The notes: generated from the sequence alone by a model not told the origin. A DNA stretch of 64,000 bases from Calamus simplicifolius (GCA_900491605.1 UESW01000063.1:58768-122767), one strand, 5' to 3'. Positions 21,510-32,135 are shown, counted from the first letter of the stretch. A program made the numbers and translations.

Positions 21510-22670
21510 TCAAACAACTCCAACCCCCTGTTCGATGGGGAATTTCATGGATAAGTGGGGGATGGAGACAACTGCCTTGAGGGACATTAGGCCGGGCCTG
21601 CCGAATATGGCGTTGTATGGGGACCTGAGTTTGGTCACTAGGAAGTCCGTGTAGATAGTGGCCACAAGGGGCCAGGCTCCCGCGTGGACCGTCAAGGTGA
21701 CGACCCCTTCCGAGATGATGACGTCGCCTGTGAATCCCATTAGAGCGGAATCCATGGCTCGAAGGTTTTCCATGAGTAGTCTCATCTTGGCAAACACATC
21801 GAGATACAGAACATTCACCGAACTTCCACTATCAACGAGGATTCGGCTTACATCATAGTTATTTAAATTGAGGGATACAACTAATGCGTCATCATGGGGG
21901 AACTGTATCCCTTGGAGATCATCGTCGAAGAAAGAGAGCTCGCTCATCCGTGCCTTCTTCGACGCCGATCCTTCACCGTCGTCCCTGGGGCTCGACCCGC
22001 CGGCCTCTTCTATCATGTTGATGCGGCCGATCACGGGCGGATTTGGTGGAGGAGGAGGTTGTTGAAGTTCGGGCTGGCGGTCACCACCTTGTCCTGGCTC
22101 GGGCGCCCTCCTGAACAGATTCAGTCGTCCCCGTTGGATCAGCCTCTCGATTTCATTTTTTAGCTGCCAGCATTCTTCAGTATCGTGGCCGTGCTCCCGA
22201 TGGTAGCGGCAGTACTTGGTGGGGTCTCTTCGGGTCGGGTTCCCTCGGAGAGGAGCTGGCCGAGGGAGCTGGCGCTCTATCTCCATGAGGATCTGCGCCC
22301 GGGTCACGGTCAGTGGAGTGTAGCGATCGAATCGCCTGGGTGGGCTCCAGGAGCGATTCCTCGGCGGCAGCGGGGGAACTCTTTGGCGGCGAGGTGGACT
22401 CGGCCGATGGGCGGGACGGTGCCTATCGGGACCTTTGGGCTCCTTCTTTGCCAACTCGGTGCGAGCAACTCTCCGCGATTCTTCGACCCTAGCATATTTG
22501 TCCGCCAGGGCCATCATATCAGAGAGGTTAGGGGGGTAGCTGACTTCCATAGCCAGGTAGAAGTCACTTTCCTTTGAGACTCCCCCCGCCAAGGCGGACA
22601 TAGCCACCTCATGATTAAGGTGGTCCACCTCTAACATGGCCTTATTAAAACGGCCGAGATAGTTTCTCAA
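21510..22670 (-). pseudogene. Gag C-terminus and protease of the Tat element
   Basis: A 386-codon frame. It holds the end of the capsid-type gag domain (NYLGRFNKAMLEVDHL), an arginine- and proline-rich stretch, a nucleocapsid-like motif CRYHREHGHDTEECWQLKNE, and the aspartic protease RILVDSGSSVNVLYLDVF with the catalytic DSG near 21828, followed by YNAIFGRPGLMSLKAVVS. Gag packages RNA; the protease cleaves the polyprotein. A frameshift near 22670 separates it from the gag N-terminus and a TGA at 21510 from the polymerase. Confidence 0.85.
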
Positions 22671-23545
22671 CGACTCCCCTCTCTCTGCTTGACTTCGGAG
22701 AGGGAGTCAGATCTTCGTCGGTGGCGGCGGCTGCTGACGAACTGGCCAATAAAAAGATGGCTCAGCTCATCAAATGAATCAATGGAACCTGGATTCAAGG
22801 CATTGAACCAGGTTCGGGCAGATCCTCTGAGGGTGGAGGGGAAAGCGCGGCAGAGGATTGCGTCGGATGCTCCGTGGAACATCATTATTGACCGGAAGCT
22901 GCTGAGATGGTCGTCCGGGTCAGAAGAGCCGTGGTAGGGTTCGACGGCTGGTAGCTTAACATGGGAGGGGATCACCTCCTCCATAATCCCTTTGGAGAAA
23001 GGGATGCCCTACTCCGCTTTGGGCTGAGGCGGATGGGCCTGTTTGGTAGCGTCCAGCTCCTGACGCATTTCTCGGATCTGCCGGCGGATCTCCTCTTCAG
23101 CGGTCAGAGGAGGAGCTGGGCGAGAGGATCGCAGGGACGGCGTCGAATCATGGTGGGAGGTCACTGAGGAGAGGGACTGGGCTCGCCGAGATCTGGAAGG
23201 ATCCCTATCGTAGCCGCCTCGTAGGACTGGTTTGTCCCCTCTGGGTCGATATGGGGGGTCCGTGGCCTCATGCGGACTGGAGGAGGAAGTCGCCGGCGAA
23301 GACGGAATCGCGGCCTCCTTGTGAAGGTGCGGAGCGGGAGGAGCGGTGAAGCACTCCTGGACCAGGTGAGTCAGGGCCTGGACTTGCTGGACCAGCAAGG
23401 CGAACTAGTCCTGGGTCACCGGGATAGTTGGCGGTGACGGGGTTTCAATTGGCGGAGGTTGTGGTGCTACACCGCTCACCGGATCAGGCCTTTGGGGAGC
23501 GGTCTGGTCCTGGGCTTCAGAGGTTGCTCTTCTCCGATTGGCCAT
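22667..23545 (-). pseudogene. Gag N-terminal part of the Tat element
   Basis: It starts at the ATG at 23545 (MANRRRATSEAQDQ), about 85 bases after the 5' LTR. A TAG interrupts at codon 47 (23405-23407) and another at 23009, after which the same frame goes on through MEEVIPSHVKLPAVEPYHG and FRSIMMFHGASDAILCRAFP, the retrotransposon gag domain. The N-terminal 150 residues are proline- and serine-rich. It is non-functional as read. Confidence 0.8.
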
Positions 23546-23610
23546 TAGAGAGGTTCTACTTCAGATCAAGATCCTTATCTCCTTTCTTCAAGTTTTAACG
23601 GGACTTGAAG

Positions 23611-23628
23611 CCCTTCCTCTAGCGCCAA
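23611..23628 (-). promoter_or_regulatory. Primer-binding site of the Tat element
   Basis: On the minus strand, two bases after the 5' LTR comes TTGGCGCTAGAGGAAGGG, the TGGCGCC-type primer site usual in Tat/Athila-like elements. The primer tRNA is not assigned here. Confidence 0.65.
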
Positions 23629-23925
23629 TCTGTTGTCGTCGGGATCCGTCCTCCGACTCAGGTGCGGTCGATCTCCTGGGGCGGACCTGCACAGAAGTCC
23701 TCACGCGAGAGAGGCGTTGGGGGTGGCCCTCCACGGAAGACCCTCCGACGCTCAAGTAAGTGGGGGAAATCGGCAATCAATCAGAAAATGGGGAGGTGGA
23801 TCTCTCCGGGAGTCTCTCCAGGGGCGGCCGATCGGGAACTCCAGAGGGGAGAGCACCGACGAGCAGCTAGCGAGAGTGGGAGACAGTGAGAGTGAGCGCA
23901 TACCTGAGGAAATCTAGGAGTGTCA

Positions 23926-23934
23926 TATTTATAG
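23926..23934 (-). promoter_or_regulatory. TATA box in the 5' LTR
   Basis: CTATAAATA on the minus strand, conserved in the other LTR at 9539-9547. Confidence 0.65.
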
Positions 23935-24231
23935 GTTGTCACCTGGATCTTGAGCGCCTTCTGGAAGGTTCGAAGGTTGTTAGGATACGGAGACGGATCG
24001 AATCGGGCCGTTGTGGGGCCGTTGGGATCCATATCTTGTTTGTTAGGGGATCGATGGCTAGGAGAGCTCCTTGATGGTTTGAGATCTGGTAGGTGCGTAG
24101 GTCCCAGGTAGCCGTGTTAGGTTCTAGACCACTTCTCAACATGATTCCTTGCCTAGGATGTTGTTACGATAGGCCTAGGCTCTCCCGCGTCAGGTTCCGC
24201 GGAGGTGAGTATTGGATCGTGGATCGCTCAA

Positions 24232-24597
24232 TGAAGCCGAGCCATGGAAGCTCGGGGGAGATGAGCTACAGGAAGCTCGGGAGGACCGAGCTATGGGAAG
24301 CTCGGGAGAGGCGAGCTATGGAAGCTCGGGGGAGCCGAGCTATGGAAGCTCGGGAGAGCCGAGCCATGGAAGCTCGGGGGAGCCGAGCTATGGGAAGCTC
24401 GGGGAAGACGAGCTATGGGAACTCGGGGGAGCCGAGCTATGGGGGCTCGGGGAAGACGAGATGTGGGAGCTCGGGGAAGCCGAGCTATGGGAGCTCGTGG
24501 AAGATGAGCTGTGGAAGCTCGGGGAAGCCGAGCTATGAGAGCTCGTGGAAGACGAGCTGTGGAAGCTCGGGGGAGCTGAGCTAGGGAAACTCGGGGA
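24232..24597. repeat. LTR minisatellite, about 25-bp units (copy in 5' LTR)
   Basis: The same GCCGAGCTATGGAAGCTCGG array as in the 3' LTR, with one or two units and several G-run lengths differing. Confidence 0.85.
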
Positions 24598-24683
24598 TAT
24601 CTTGGTGGGCGAAGGGATAGGGTCGGTCTTAGCCTCCTCGCATGAATATTGATGCAATACCGATTTTACCCCCCAACAATAAC

Positions 24684-25174
24684 GTTTCAGTTTTAATACA
24701 TTTTTTTTTAGAAAAACAAAGGATAATATTAGATTCGGATAGGTTAGATTTGTGCATATTTTTTCATCCTAGAGTAAGTACATTAATTTGACACTTACCA
24801 AACGTCTAAAAATTTTATGAGGTAATTATGAAAAGGGCCTTTTGATATCTCAGCCATTCATAATTTTTAATTTATCTGTGATTTAATCTGAGTCACTCGT
24901 GGTGCATTCTTCGACCCACGCCATCCACGTAAAGAAGAGCAGTGCCCGAATCAAGTGGGCTACTGCTTGGGCGGTAGATATATATATATATATATAGATA
25001 TATTTTTCAAGAACAGAAACTCGCTCTCAGCCGTCTAACTCCATCGTACAACATTATCTAATTCGCTTCTTTATACACTGTCTTTGAAGTTAAAATTATG
25101 GATAATGCCATTCTCAAAAAAATCATCACAAAATTTACCCCATAATAAAAAAATATGAAAGGAGAGCACCATTT

Positions 25175-25213
<39 letters not shown>

Positions 25214-25900
25214 CAAGGCCGGTAAGAAGCAACGGCTTCTTGAATATATATTAACGTCCATAATTTTGATGAACAAGAACATAATTAGTCTACACTAATT
25301 CATCCAACAAAGCAATGATTAAGTTTGTGCAATGGTTAACTGTTTGAACAGCCTCATGAAAAATATATTAACGATATATTTAAAATAGTCACTAGAAAAG
25401 TTAATCATAGTTGTTTCCTATCAATCACGTGAGATAGCTATTTTTTAATAATTAAACCAATAGCTAAACCAATAATGCGTCCAAATAGAACCTAATACTT
25501 GAAGAAAAGATTCGAATGTCAAAAACATTATGATCTTTTAAAATAGTAGATAAAATAATTACTGTTCTTATTAATCCTTTATTTGGATTAAGTGCATGAT
25601 ATGATTATATAATTTCTACCTGTCATTTTTATTTACAAGGCTGCATGCTCCGTAACAACCATTGACCTTTTGATGCAGGTGATGCCCGTGACTAGTAGAT
25701 CAATAAGAAGTGCATGCCTTATGATAGGATTTTAATGATAGGATTTTAGGGTCAACACTCACGGTAATCGACACATGGTGGCTACCTAATCTTAATTATC
25801 ATCTTATACAGAAGTTAGCTGAAAGATGGAAGGCTTCCTCAAAGTTGGGTAGAGGTCTTTTTCCACTTCTCTCAACTCTTAAGCTTAAGTAACGCTTAAA
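24684..25900. other. AT-rich DNA, end of the 280-bp repeat and microsatellites
   Basis: 24684-24860 is the remainder of the interrupted 280-bp direct repeat. The rest has no gene; it contains short (AT)n tracts at 24970-24992 and 25177-25212. Confidence 0.5.
25177..25212. repeat. (TA)n microsatellite
   Basis: About 18 uninterrupted TA units. Confidence 0.95.
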
Positions 25901-26418
25901 GTAGTGTTTGAAATAGGGGATAAGAGGGAATATCCAGGGGATATCCCCTTTTATTCCCAAAAGCCATAACTATGGATAGCTGGGAATAAAGTTAACCAAA
26001 GGGATAATCCATGGTTAACCATGGGATATCCCATCAATTTATTTCCTAGAAAATGCAGGAATAGCTGGTTATCCCTCCAAATAAGAGTAAAAAAAAGTTA
26101 TCCTATGGATTTACCTTTTTGCATTTGATATGATTAATGGAATAGCCAAGGGATATCCCTTGGGATAGCCAGGGGACAAACTCTATCCCGTATACTTATC
26201 CATGGATAATATTTTTTCTATCAAAAGGTAAATCCATAGGATAACTTTTTTTACTCTTATTTGAAGGGATAACCAGCTATTCCTGCATTTAACCCATGAT
26301 TAACCATGGATTATCCCTCTGATTAACTTTATTCAAGCTATCTTTATAGTTATGGCTTTTGGGAATAAGAGAGGATATTCAGGGGATATCCCCTCTTATT
26401 TCCTATTTCAAATACTAC
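25901..26418. mobile_element. 518-bp foldback MITE with long inverted arms
   Basis: The two arms, each over 200 bp, are close inverted copies. The left begins GTAGTGTTTGAAATAGG and the right ends CCTATTTCAAATACTAC. Matching inner blocks include CCAAAAGCCATAACTAT, GGAATAGCTGGTTATCCCT and AAGTTATCCTATGGATTTAC. A short centre with AAGGGATATCCCTT separates them. TAAA flanks both ends (25897-25900 and 26419-26422), compatible with a TAA-type target duplication of Tourist/PIF elements, although the exact class is uncertain. It has no coding capacity. Confidence 0.85.
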
Positions 26419-26439
26419 TAAATGCCTTCTCTCTCAAAG

Positions 26440-26710
26440 AAAGATTTTTTTTTTCTCTTTCATTCTCTTTTGTCAGCAAAAATAAGACTATAGAGCTCTA
26501 TCACCTTTATTTTTCTCACTAACTTAAATCTTAGGGAACCTACCGGAAAACTCCCCCACATTCTTGGTATATCTGCAGGTGCTCAATTAAGGACGCCCGA
26601 GTTTCTTCATTGGGCCGCATCTTTTATCTCGTCCTTCACTCACCACCATCATTCTGTTGGCATCTGCATCTGGTGTTCTGCCAACTCACTCTGAGTGGTA
26701 TCAGACCTCG
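26440..26710 (+). mobile_element. LTR-end fragment with a primer-site-like motif
   Basis: A segment with CCTACCGGAAAACTC, TCTGCAGGTGCTCAATTAAG and CTGTTGGCATCTGCATCTGG resembles the U5 end of plant gypsy LTRs. It is followed at 26695 by TGGTATCAGA, the initiator-methionine primer site. No partner LTR is seen, so it is a remnant; 26711-26872 holds nothing else recognisable. Confidence 0.4.
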
Positions 26711-26870
26711 GACGGGATCAATAGCAACTTCCGGATAGAACTTCTACGAAGTTATATGGTAATTATTTCTTTGTGGATGTTGACATGATAGCAAAGAACT
26801 TGTAAATTATATAGAAAGTCTTTCTGCATCAGATACGATAAAGAAATACGTGCATCATGCACACTGATTA

Positions 26871-26872
<2 letters not shown>

Positions 26873-26936
<64 letters not shown>
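26873..26936. repeat. (AT)n microsatellite, left part
   Basis: About 32 AT units, ending at the left boundary of the solo LTR. Confidence 0.95.
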
Positions 26937-26940
<4 letters not shown>

Positions 26941-27703
26941 ATGTAAAATTATCATCGCATTAATATGCGCGTAACATCACATCAGTCAACTATCATACGT
27001 GAAAGACACCGAAGCCGAATCATCCTCGGCGAACCGAGCCATTCTCATGCCTCGCCGAACTGAGCTATTCTACACTTTGGCCAGACCGATGCGTTTAAGC
27101 ACCTTTCCGGAACTAAACACAGGAGAATTCTATGTCATAACGGTTGAACAAGATCTCAAATGAAAAATTATACGGATAATGCCAGAAGTGGCCTAAGGCC
27201 TACAGGAATGGCCTAGAGTCTACAAAATCGTTAAATTTCAAAGCATCAACCAACTCTTTTGGCCATTGATCCTCTAACTAACTAGATACGGATCCTACCG
27301 GCCTCATAACAAATTTGATTAGAATCCGATTTGAATGTTAACAGTTTTCAGACCACTTGTGATGCGCCCAAGGAATCAGGTGATTGCCTATAAATATCGC
27401 AGCCCTAAAGTCTCTCAGGTACGCTACTACTGACGCTCTAATTGAGAAAGCTCCATTGAAGCTTGAGCAGAGCTTCGGGTTCTCGAGAGGCCATTGACCT
27501 TGAGAAACTCTTCTTCGAGAGCCTTCTCCTCATATTTGCTTGCTGTGAATTTTCACTGACTTGGGAGTCGGAGGATCTTCCGCAGAAGGCCACCCCAAAC
27601 ACCCTCTGTGTGAGGATTATCTTGCAGGTCCCATCCGGGCAAGAGACCAGCGTTCAGATTCAAAGTCGAGCTGCATCCGAGTCGGAGAGCGGATTTTCGC
27701 GGT

Positions 27704-27707
<4 letters not shown>
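26937..27707 (+). mobile_element. Solo LTR, probably of a Tat-like gypsy element, inserted in an (AT)n tract
   Basis: A 771-bp segment from TGATATG to GGTAACA bounded on both sides by long (AT)n runs. It contains a TATA box CTATAAATA (27388-27396). Its 3' part reads TCACTGACTTGGGAGTCGGA then GGATCTTCCGCAGAAGGCCACCCC, closely like the R/U5 portion of the complete Tat element's LTR (GCGTCGGAGGGTCTTCC, GGCCACC). No internal region or second LTR is present. Target duplications cannot be resolved within the AT repeat. Confidence 0.65.

Positions 27708-27762
<55 letters not shown>
27708..27762. repeat. (AT)n microsatellite, right part
   Basis: About 27 AT units directly after the solo LTR; probably once continuous with 26873-26936. 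Confidence 0.95.
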
Positions 27763-27765
<3 letters not shown>

Positions 27766-28585
27766 ATGAGAATAAAATTATTTTTAACATGAATGTAATG
27801 AGCCAATCTATTTTCACTGAAGCTGTTACACCTTGTTCTCACAAACGATTGAAGCTTGGCCATTCAAGAATTATTTATCTAAAGCAAAGCTAGAAATTTC
27901 TCTCACATTATCATTGATGGTGGCTATGCCTGTGCTTCTCTGTCGCACGAATTTAAAGATAGCATTTGTCAATTTATATTGAGGGAGAAATGGGGTCGGG
28001 CTGCTAGTAGAGAAGGATTTATCCTGATCCCTCGGTTCGTTCTGGACTTTAATCCATATATAACAATTTGTTCGTTATAGAATATTTTTTAGAAAAAAAT
28101 TCATGTATAATAGTTTCAGGACAAGGGGGCAAGGCGCAACCCGTCTCGCTGTTTCGGCGCGAACCGAAATAAAGGGCCATAGTAATTTGGAAGAAAACCA
28201 GGTTTCTTCTTTATTCGAATGGTGTTCTTTCTTCTGGTAATCTTTCCTATTTCTTAATGATCTCCAGGGAATTCTAGAAATTTAATTATGTACTCCGCAA
28301 TATCACAAGAAAAAAATCGATTTCTCCTTTGTATCTAGTTCTTTTATCTAGTTTTGGACAAAATTTTGCTCAATATTTCTGTCTATTTCGGAATAATAGG
28401 ATACTAGTGTTAGAATTTTTCGTATGGTCTCAATGCCAGTTTTGATTCTTGAATTTTTGCTGATATCGTATGATTACATGATCTTTTTGTTGATTTCATT
28501 TACTGCTGGGAAAAATAGACTCAAAATTTAGGAGAAATAATTGCATTCAAAAGAAGATTTTTGAAGCATGTTTGAATTAGGATTT
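27763..28585. other. Stretch without a recognised feature
   Basis: T-rich, no ORF of note. A short GC-rich patch near 28125-28175 (GCAAGGCGCAACCCGTCTCG) stands out but could not be assigned. Confidence 0.4.
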
Positions 28586-28951
28586 TGATAGGATTTTTTT
28601 AATTTTGAAGATTTTTTCAAATTTATAAGATATTTTGGATTTAAAGGATGTAGTTATTAAGAGAAACTCCTAATCTTAGACAATGATTTATTTTCTTAAT
28701 TATGCATTAGTTTGATTAGAAGGTTCTTTATATAATTGTATTTAGCTTTTCTTGAATAATTAGGGTTTCAACCCTATAAACCTGTAACAACTTCTTATCA
28801 TGGTGAAATAATATTATTGACTTTGTTTTCTTTGAAGGCTAAACCCACATGAAGCTGTCATCTATCGATAACCTGTTATTTTTCTATCTTTCATGTTATT
28901 TCTTCTATTTTCTTTCATTTATTGAAAAGAAATCCTTGTTTTTTTATTGCC
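28586..28951 (+). repeat. 5' LTR of the degenerate element
   Basis: TGATAGGATTTTTTT to TTTATTGCCA, directly before the degenerate primer site. It matches 30924-31610 up to about 28835; the last 115 bp have no match in the 3' copy. Confidence 0.55.
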
Positions 28952-29062
28952 ATCGGTATTAGAGTTTAGTATCGATAACATGTTATTTTTCTATCTTCAT
29001 GTTATTTCTTTTATTTTCTTTCATTTATTGAAAAGAAAATCCTTGTTTTTTATTACCACCCC
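28863..29062 (+). repeat. 107-bp tandem duplication including the LTR end and primer site
   Basis: TATCGATAACCTGTTATTTTT at 28863 recurs as TATCGATAACATGTTATTTTT at 28970, both followed by TTCATTTATTGAAAAGAAA and TCCTTG. Confidence 0.8.
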
Positions 29063-29349
29063 AAAATAGCTCCTATTAAAAAAAATTCTTGCTTCTTGTT
29101 GCTACCCACAAAAATCAGGGCAGATCTTATAAAAAAAATTCAGTTTTATTTTCTGCTTTTTTCTATCTATAAAAAAAATGATAATTTTCTTTTTTTTCAC
29201 CGACTCCCCTCTTTGTCATTGCCTTGTCTTTCCTACTCATTGCCTTGTCTTTCCTACTGACCCTTTTACTATGCCTTCATCGAGCGATCAGATCCACCTC
29301 CTTCTGCATCCGACTGCATCAGAACATTGGTGGGCCCATAACCCACCTA

Positions 29350-29570
29350 CAAAAGAAAATCTAGTTAAAAAACAAAGAGAAAAGGAGGGAGAAAACCAAA
29401 AAAAAAAGGGAAAGAGAGAGAGAAGAAGAAAAAAGAAGAGAAAAAAAAAAGAAAAAGAAAGTTGGAAAAAAAGGAAAAAAAAGCGAAGAAAAAAAGAAGA
29501 GAGAAGAAAAAAAGAAAAAGAAAGTTGAAAAAAAGGAAAAAAAAAGCAAAGAAAAAAAGGAAAGAGAAAA
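29350..29570 (+). repeat. GA-rich low-complexity tract
   Basis: Nearly pure purine for about 200 bases. The lysine- and glutamate-rich open frame through it (29178-29528) is not a gene. Confidence 0.9.
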
Positions 29571-29889
29571 GTTATTTTTTATTTTTAAGGAGGTTTGTTG
29601 CCAAAATCTATAAAGATATGGCAGAAGAAATTCATTGACATAACAGTGGGAGAAGCGTATATAAAGTGATATAAAAAGTCTAATGGAAACAACAAAAGCA
29701 TCTATATTTGAGTTGAATTTAATAAGCAGCTAATTAATACTTTGACTTATTTAAAAAAAATATAATTATTGACATGAAAAAAAAATCTTCAAGTAGCGGT
29801 CACAATATCCGACAACAAAAATTTGATCACCGTACAAAAATGAAAGGAATGATCTAATCCTAAACCTCACACCATAAAGTTTCATGTTT

Positions 29890-30130
29890 TGATGAAGAAC
29901 TTATCAAGTTGTGCCAAACCTCAACGTTGAATGAGTATCAATCCCAATTTGAACAACTCATTAATAATACTATAGCATTAACTGAAGATTTTTTGTAAAC
30001 TGCTTTGTTAATAAACTTAAGAAGAAATAAAGCATGTAGATCTTATGTTCCAGCCAACCAATATGGCTGAATCTATTGAGTTGGTTAGGTTCAAGGAAGA
30101 GTAACTGTTTGTTTTATGCAAGCAAAAAGA
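29890..30130 (+). pseudogene. Gag remnant of a gypsy element
   Basis: Translation in shifting frames gives NEYQSQFEQLINNTIALTED, then KHVDLMFQPTNMAESIELV, the order seen in plant gypsy gag proteins (EYQ-FE-L..., then MFQP..., then ELARL-E). Stops and frame changes are frequent. The remaining interior, 30130-30923, has no recognisable coding region. Confidence 0.55.
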
Positions 30131-30923
30131 TAGCTATTTCAATACAGAGAAGCAAGTTAGCTTTGAACTTATATCTAAAGAGACACACATGATTTTTGGT
30201 ATTGATCGAACCCTATGCAACAATTATTCCATCTTCTAATAGTGTGGACCATATGGGATTTGAACCACCTAGTGAATGGGATGCGACTATAACATTCTTA
30301 CACTAGATAGCTAAGATCTTCATTACTCACGCCTGCAAACTAAAGAAAAGAAATTGATGGCATATTTAAAGAAAATTAGCAGTGCTTCGGCAGCACATTC
30401 AAAACTTTTAATTCTTTTCTTGGTACAAAATCTACTCATCTACAAGCATCTATTAATACAGTAACTTCTTCTCAAATAGGTGTTTCGGGAGTTTGACATT
30501 AGCATTTAAGCCTCATCAATCATCACAAATTACAATAAAGCCATTAGAAGCATCAAAACTAATATGCTACAAAACAATTATCTGTTATTGCAAGATTCTA
30601 TGATGCAAGATGGTGCTGGTATTATAAATTTGGATGATGCTTCTATTTTAATACAAGCAACATATTGGTTCTCACATGAATTTACTTTTGATCGTGGTTC
30701 GTAAAAGATACTACATCATCTAATGGTGACCTCACAAACATTATATCTATTGTTTATGGTTGGACCTCAGTAGATGCATATAGACTAAGGTTCTATTTTT
30801 ATGGGGTTGTAAATAAGGATAATGGAAGAGATCACAAGTCTTGATTTCCAACCTTGCCATAAGCAGCAAGAAAAGTTTCTTGATTTCCATCCTTGAGGAC
30901 AAGGTTGATTTTAAAGGATGGAA

Positions 30924-31610
30924 TGATAGGATTTTCTAATCTTGGAGATCTTTTCAAATTTATAAGAATCTTTGGATTTAAAGGATTTAGCTCTTAAGGA
31001 AAACTCATGATCTTAGACAATGATTTATTTTCTTAATTATACATTAGTTTTATTAGAAGGTTTCTTTGTATAATTGTATTTAGCTTTTCTTGAATAGTTA
31101 TATTTAGCTTTTCTTGAATAACTATGAGCCCGTTTGGTAGCCAATTTGTGTTGAATTTTTTTGTTTCTGAAAACAAAAAATTTTAACTCAGCATGAAAAA
31201 TGCATTTGATCAGATTATTTTTTAAAACACTTTTTTGAAACGATCCTAAAAATATAAATTAATTTGAAAAACGTCATAGAGATGTTTTCTTCATATTCAT
31301 ATTAGATGTTTTTCAAATTTTATCTTCTCTTCCTCAAAATGCTCGAAACTTACGGATTCACCTTTTTCCATCTTCCCGCGACCTTTCTTAATGCGATTTT
31401 AAGTTCAAAAATAGTTTTCGAAAACATCAACCAAGTATATTCTTGAATACTAAAAGTTAACAGAATACAACTCAGATTTTTGGATACAATCTATGTTTTT
31501 AAAAATAATTTTTTGGATTACAAACCAAACAGAGCCTAGGATTTCTTTCTGCTTATCATGGTGAAATAATATTATTGATTTTATTTTTTTGGAGGCTTAA
31601 CCTCTTTTTA
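30924..31610 (+). repeat. 3' LTR of the degenerate element, split by a MITE
   Basis: It matches the 5' LTR in two parts, 30924-31124 and 31536-31605. A 24-bp local duplication (TATTTAGCTTTTCTTGAATA) precedes the MITE. Confidence 0.65.
31125..31535. mobile_element. Tourist-like MITE (411 bp, TSD CTA)
   Basis: It begins TGAGCCCGTTTGGTAGCC and ends GGTTTGT-type sequence (ACAAACCAAACAGAGC), an imperfect inverted repeat. CTA flanks both sides (31122-31124, 31536-31538). The 5' LTR of the host element shows the empty site (GAATAATTAGGGTTTC), which fixes the boundaries. A 3-bp TWA/CTA-type duplication fits PIF/Harbinger-derived Tourist elements. Non-coding. Confidence 0.8.
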
Positions 31611-31886
31611 AAGTGGTTGTTAGGAGGTTTGATACCCTCGAAAGCGGTCAACTCAAAGTGATCATAGTTATTTTAATTTTTTTATTATATTTATCATTGC
31701 GACGGATTCACAACAGATTTCTACGTTTATAATTAACTAATCGACAAGAAACCGTTCAGATTAACATCTTGTGCGCATAGATTTACAATGATCATGCATT
31801 CTTGTCGCCTCTCCTCGAGAAGCTCATTGACATGCTGACTTAACACTATTTATAATGGTAAATCTTAATGTTTTCATGTCTACCAG
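31611..31886. other. Probable intron or flanking sequence of the host pseudogene
   Basis: No ORF. It ends with CATGTCTACCAG, a reasonable splice acceptor for the exon that follows. Confidence 0.4.
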
Positions 31887-32135
31887 ATTTGATATTCGTA
31901 ATACAAGTCAAGCTGTTGAAAAGCTCTTAGTTTTCAAATGTGAGGATAGACTGAAGGATTTGGACAAAACTTGAATTCCTCTTGTTCCTCCATGTTGAAG
32001 AGAGAGAATAGAGGATTGTGATGCGGTCATTCTTGAGCTTGCCAATTAGGACTCGGGATGGGGAGCAGTCTGAGTTATCTCAGAATGATGCCTGCAAGGG
32101 GAAGAGGATGTCATTGAGTCACTTCAATGGGAACT
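31887..32135 (+). pseudogene. Unidentified host gene, exon part 1 (interrupted by gypsy A)
   Basis: Translation gives KCEDRLKDLDKT, IPLVPPC, RERIEDCDAVILELAN, then a TAG, DSGWGAV, a TGA, VISE, and GEEDVIESLQWEL up to the insertion site. The two stops fall where tryptophan would read well. The coding signal resumes after gypsy A at 48391 as KTNPQSP, so one exon has been split by the element. I do not recognise the family; it is not a transposon protein as far as I can tell. Confidence 0.55.

Larger units (their letters stand above)
9249..24678 (-). mobile_element. Complete Ty3/gypsy LTR retrotransposon, Tat lineage
   Basis: A 15.4-kb element flanked by the 5-bp duplication ATAAC (9244-9248 and 24679-24683). 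Its LTRs are about 1.05 kb and end TGTTG..CAACA; the left LTR has lost its first bases. The coding direction is minus: gag, protease, reverse transcriptase, RNase H, a second RNase H, integrase. This order, with an extra archaeal-type RNase H and a long gap between integrase and 3' LTR carrying an antisense ORF, is characteristic of the Tat lineage. Every coding module contains stops or frameshifts, so the copy is non-autonomous. The LTRs differ at many positions, so the insertion is not recent. Confidence 0.9.
23631..24678 (-). repeat. 5' LTR of the Tat element
   Basis: A 1048-bp LTR ending TGTTG..CAACA. It drives the minus-strand transcript: a TATA box CTATAAATA lies at 23926-23934 and would give a transcript starting near 23900. 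The U3 part contains the 25-bp minisatellite (24232-24597). Confidence 0.9.
28586..31610 (+). mobile_element. Degenerate, internally deleted gypsy-like LTR element
   Basis: Two LTR copies begin TGATAGGATTTT (28586 and 30924) and share TTTGGATTTAAAGGAT, CTTAGACAATGATTTATTTT and TTATCATGGTGAAATAATAT. A polypurine-like AAGGATGGAA precedes the second copy. An altered iMet primer site CGGTATTAGAG (28954-28964) follows the first LTR. The interior, only about 2 kb, has a GA-rich tract and gag remnants; no polymerase was recognised. The end of the 3' LTR and the target duplication are not resolved. Confidence 0.65.

Noticed and set aside
27561..27893. Frames coding runs of YIYIYI near the (AT)n tracts (also 25058-25282)
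   Set aside because: Translations of the AT microsatellites.
29178..29549. Lysine/glutamate-rich (plus) and phenylalanine-rich (minus) frames
   Set aside because: Low-complexity GA tract; no gene structure.
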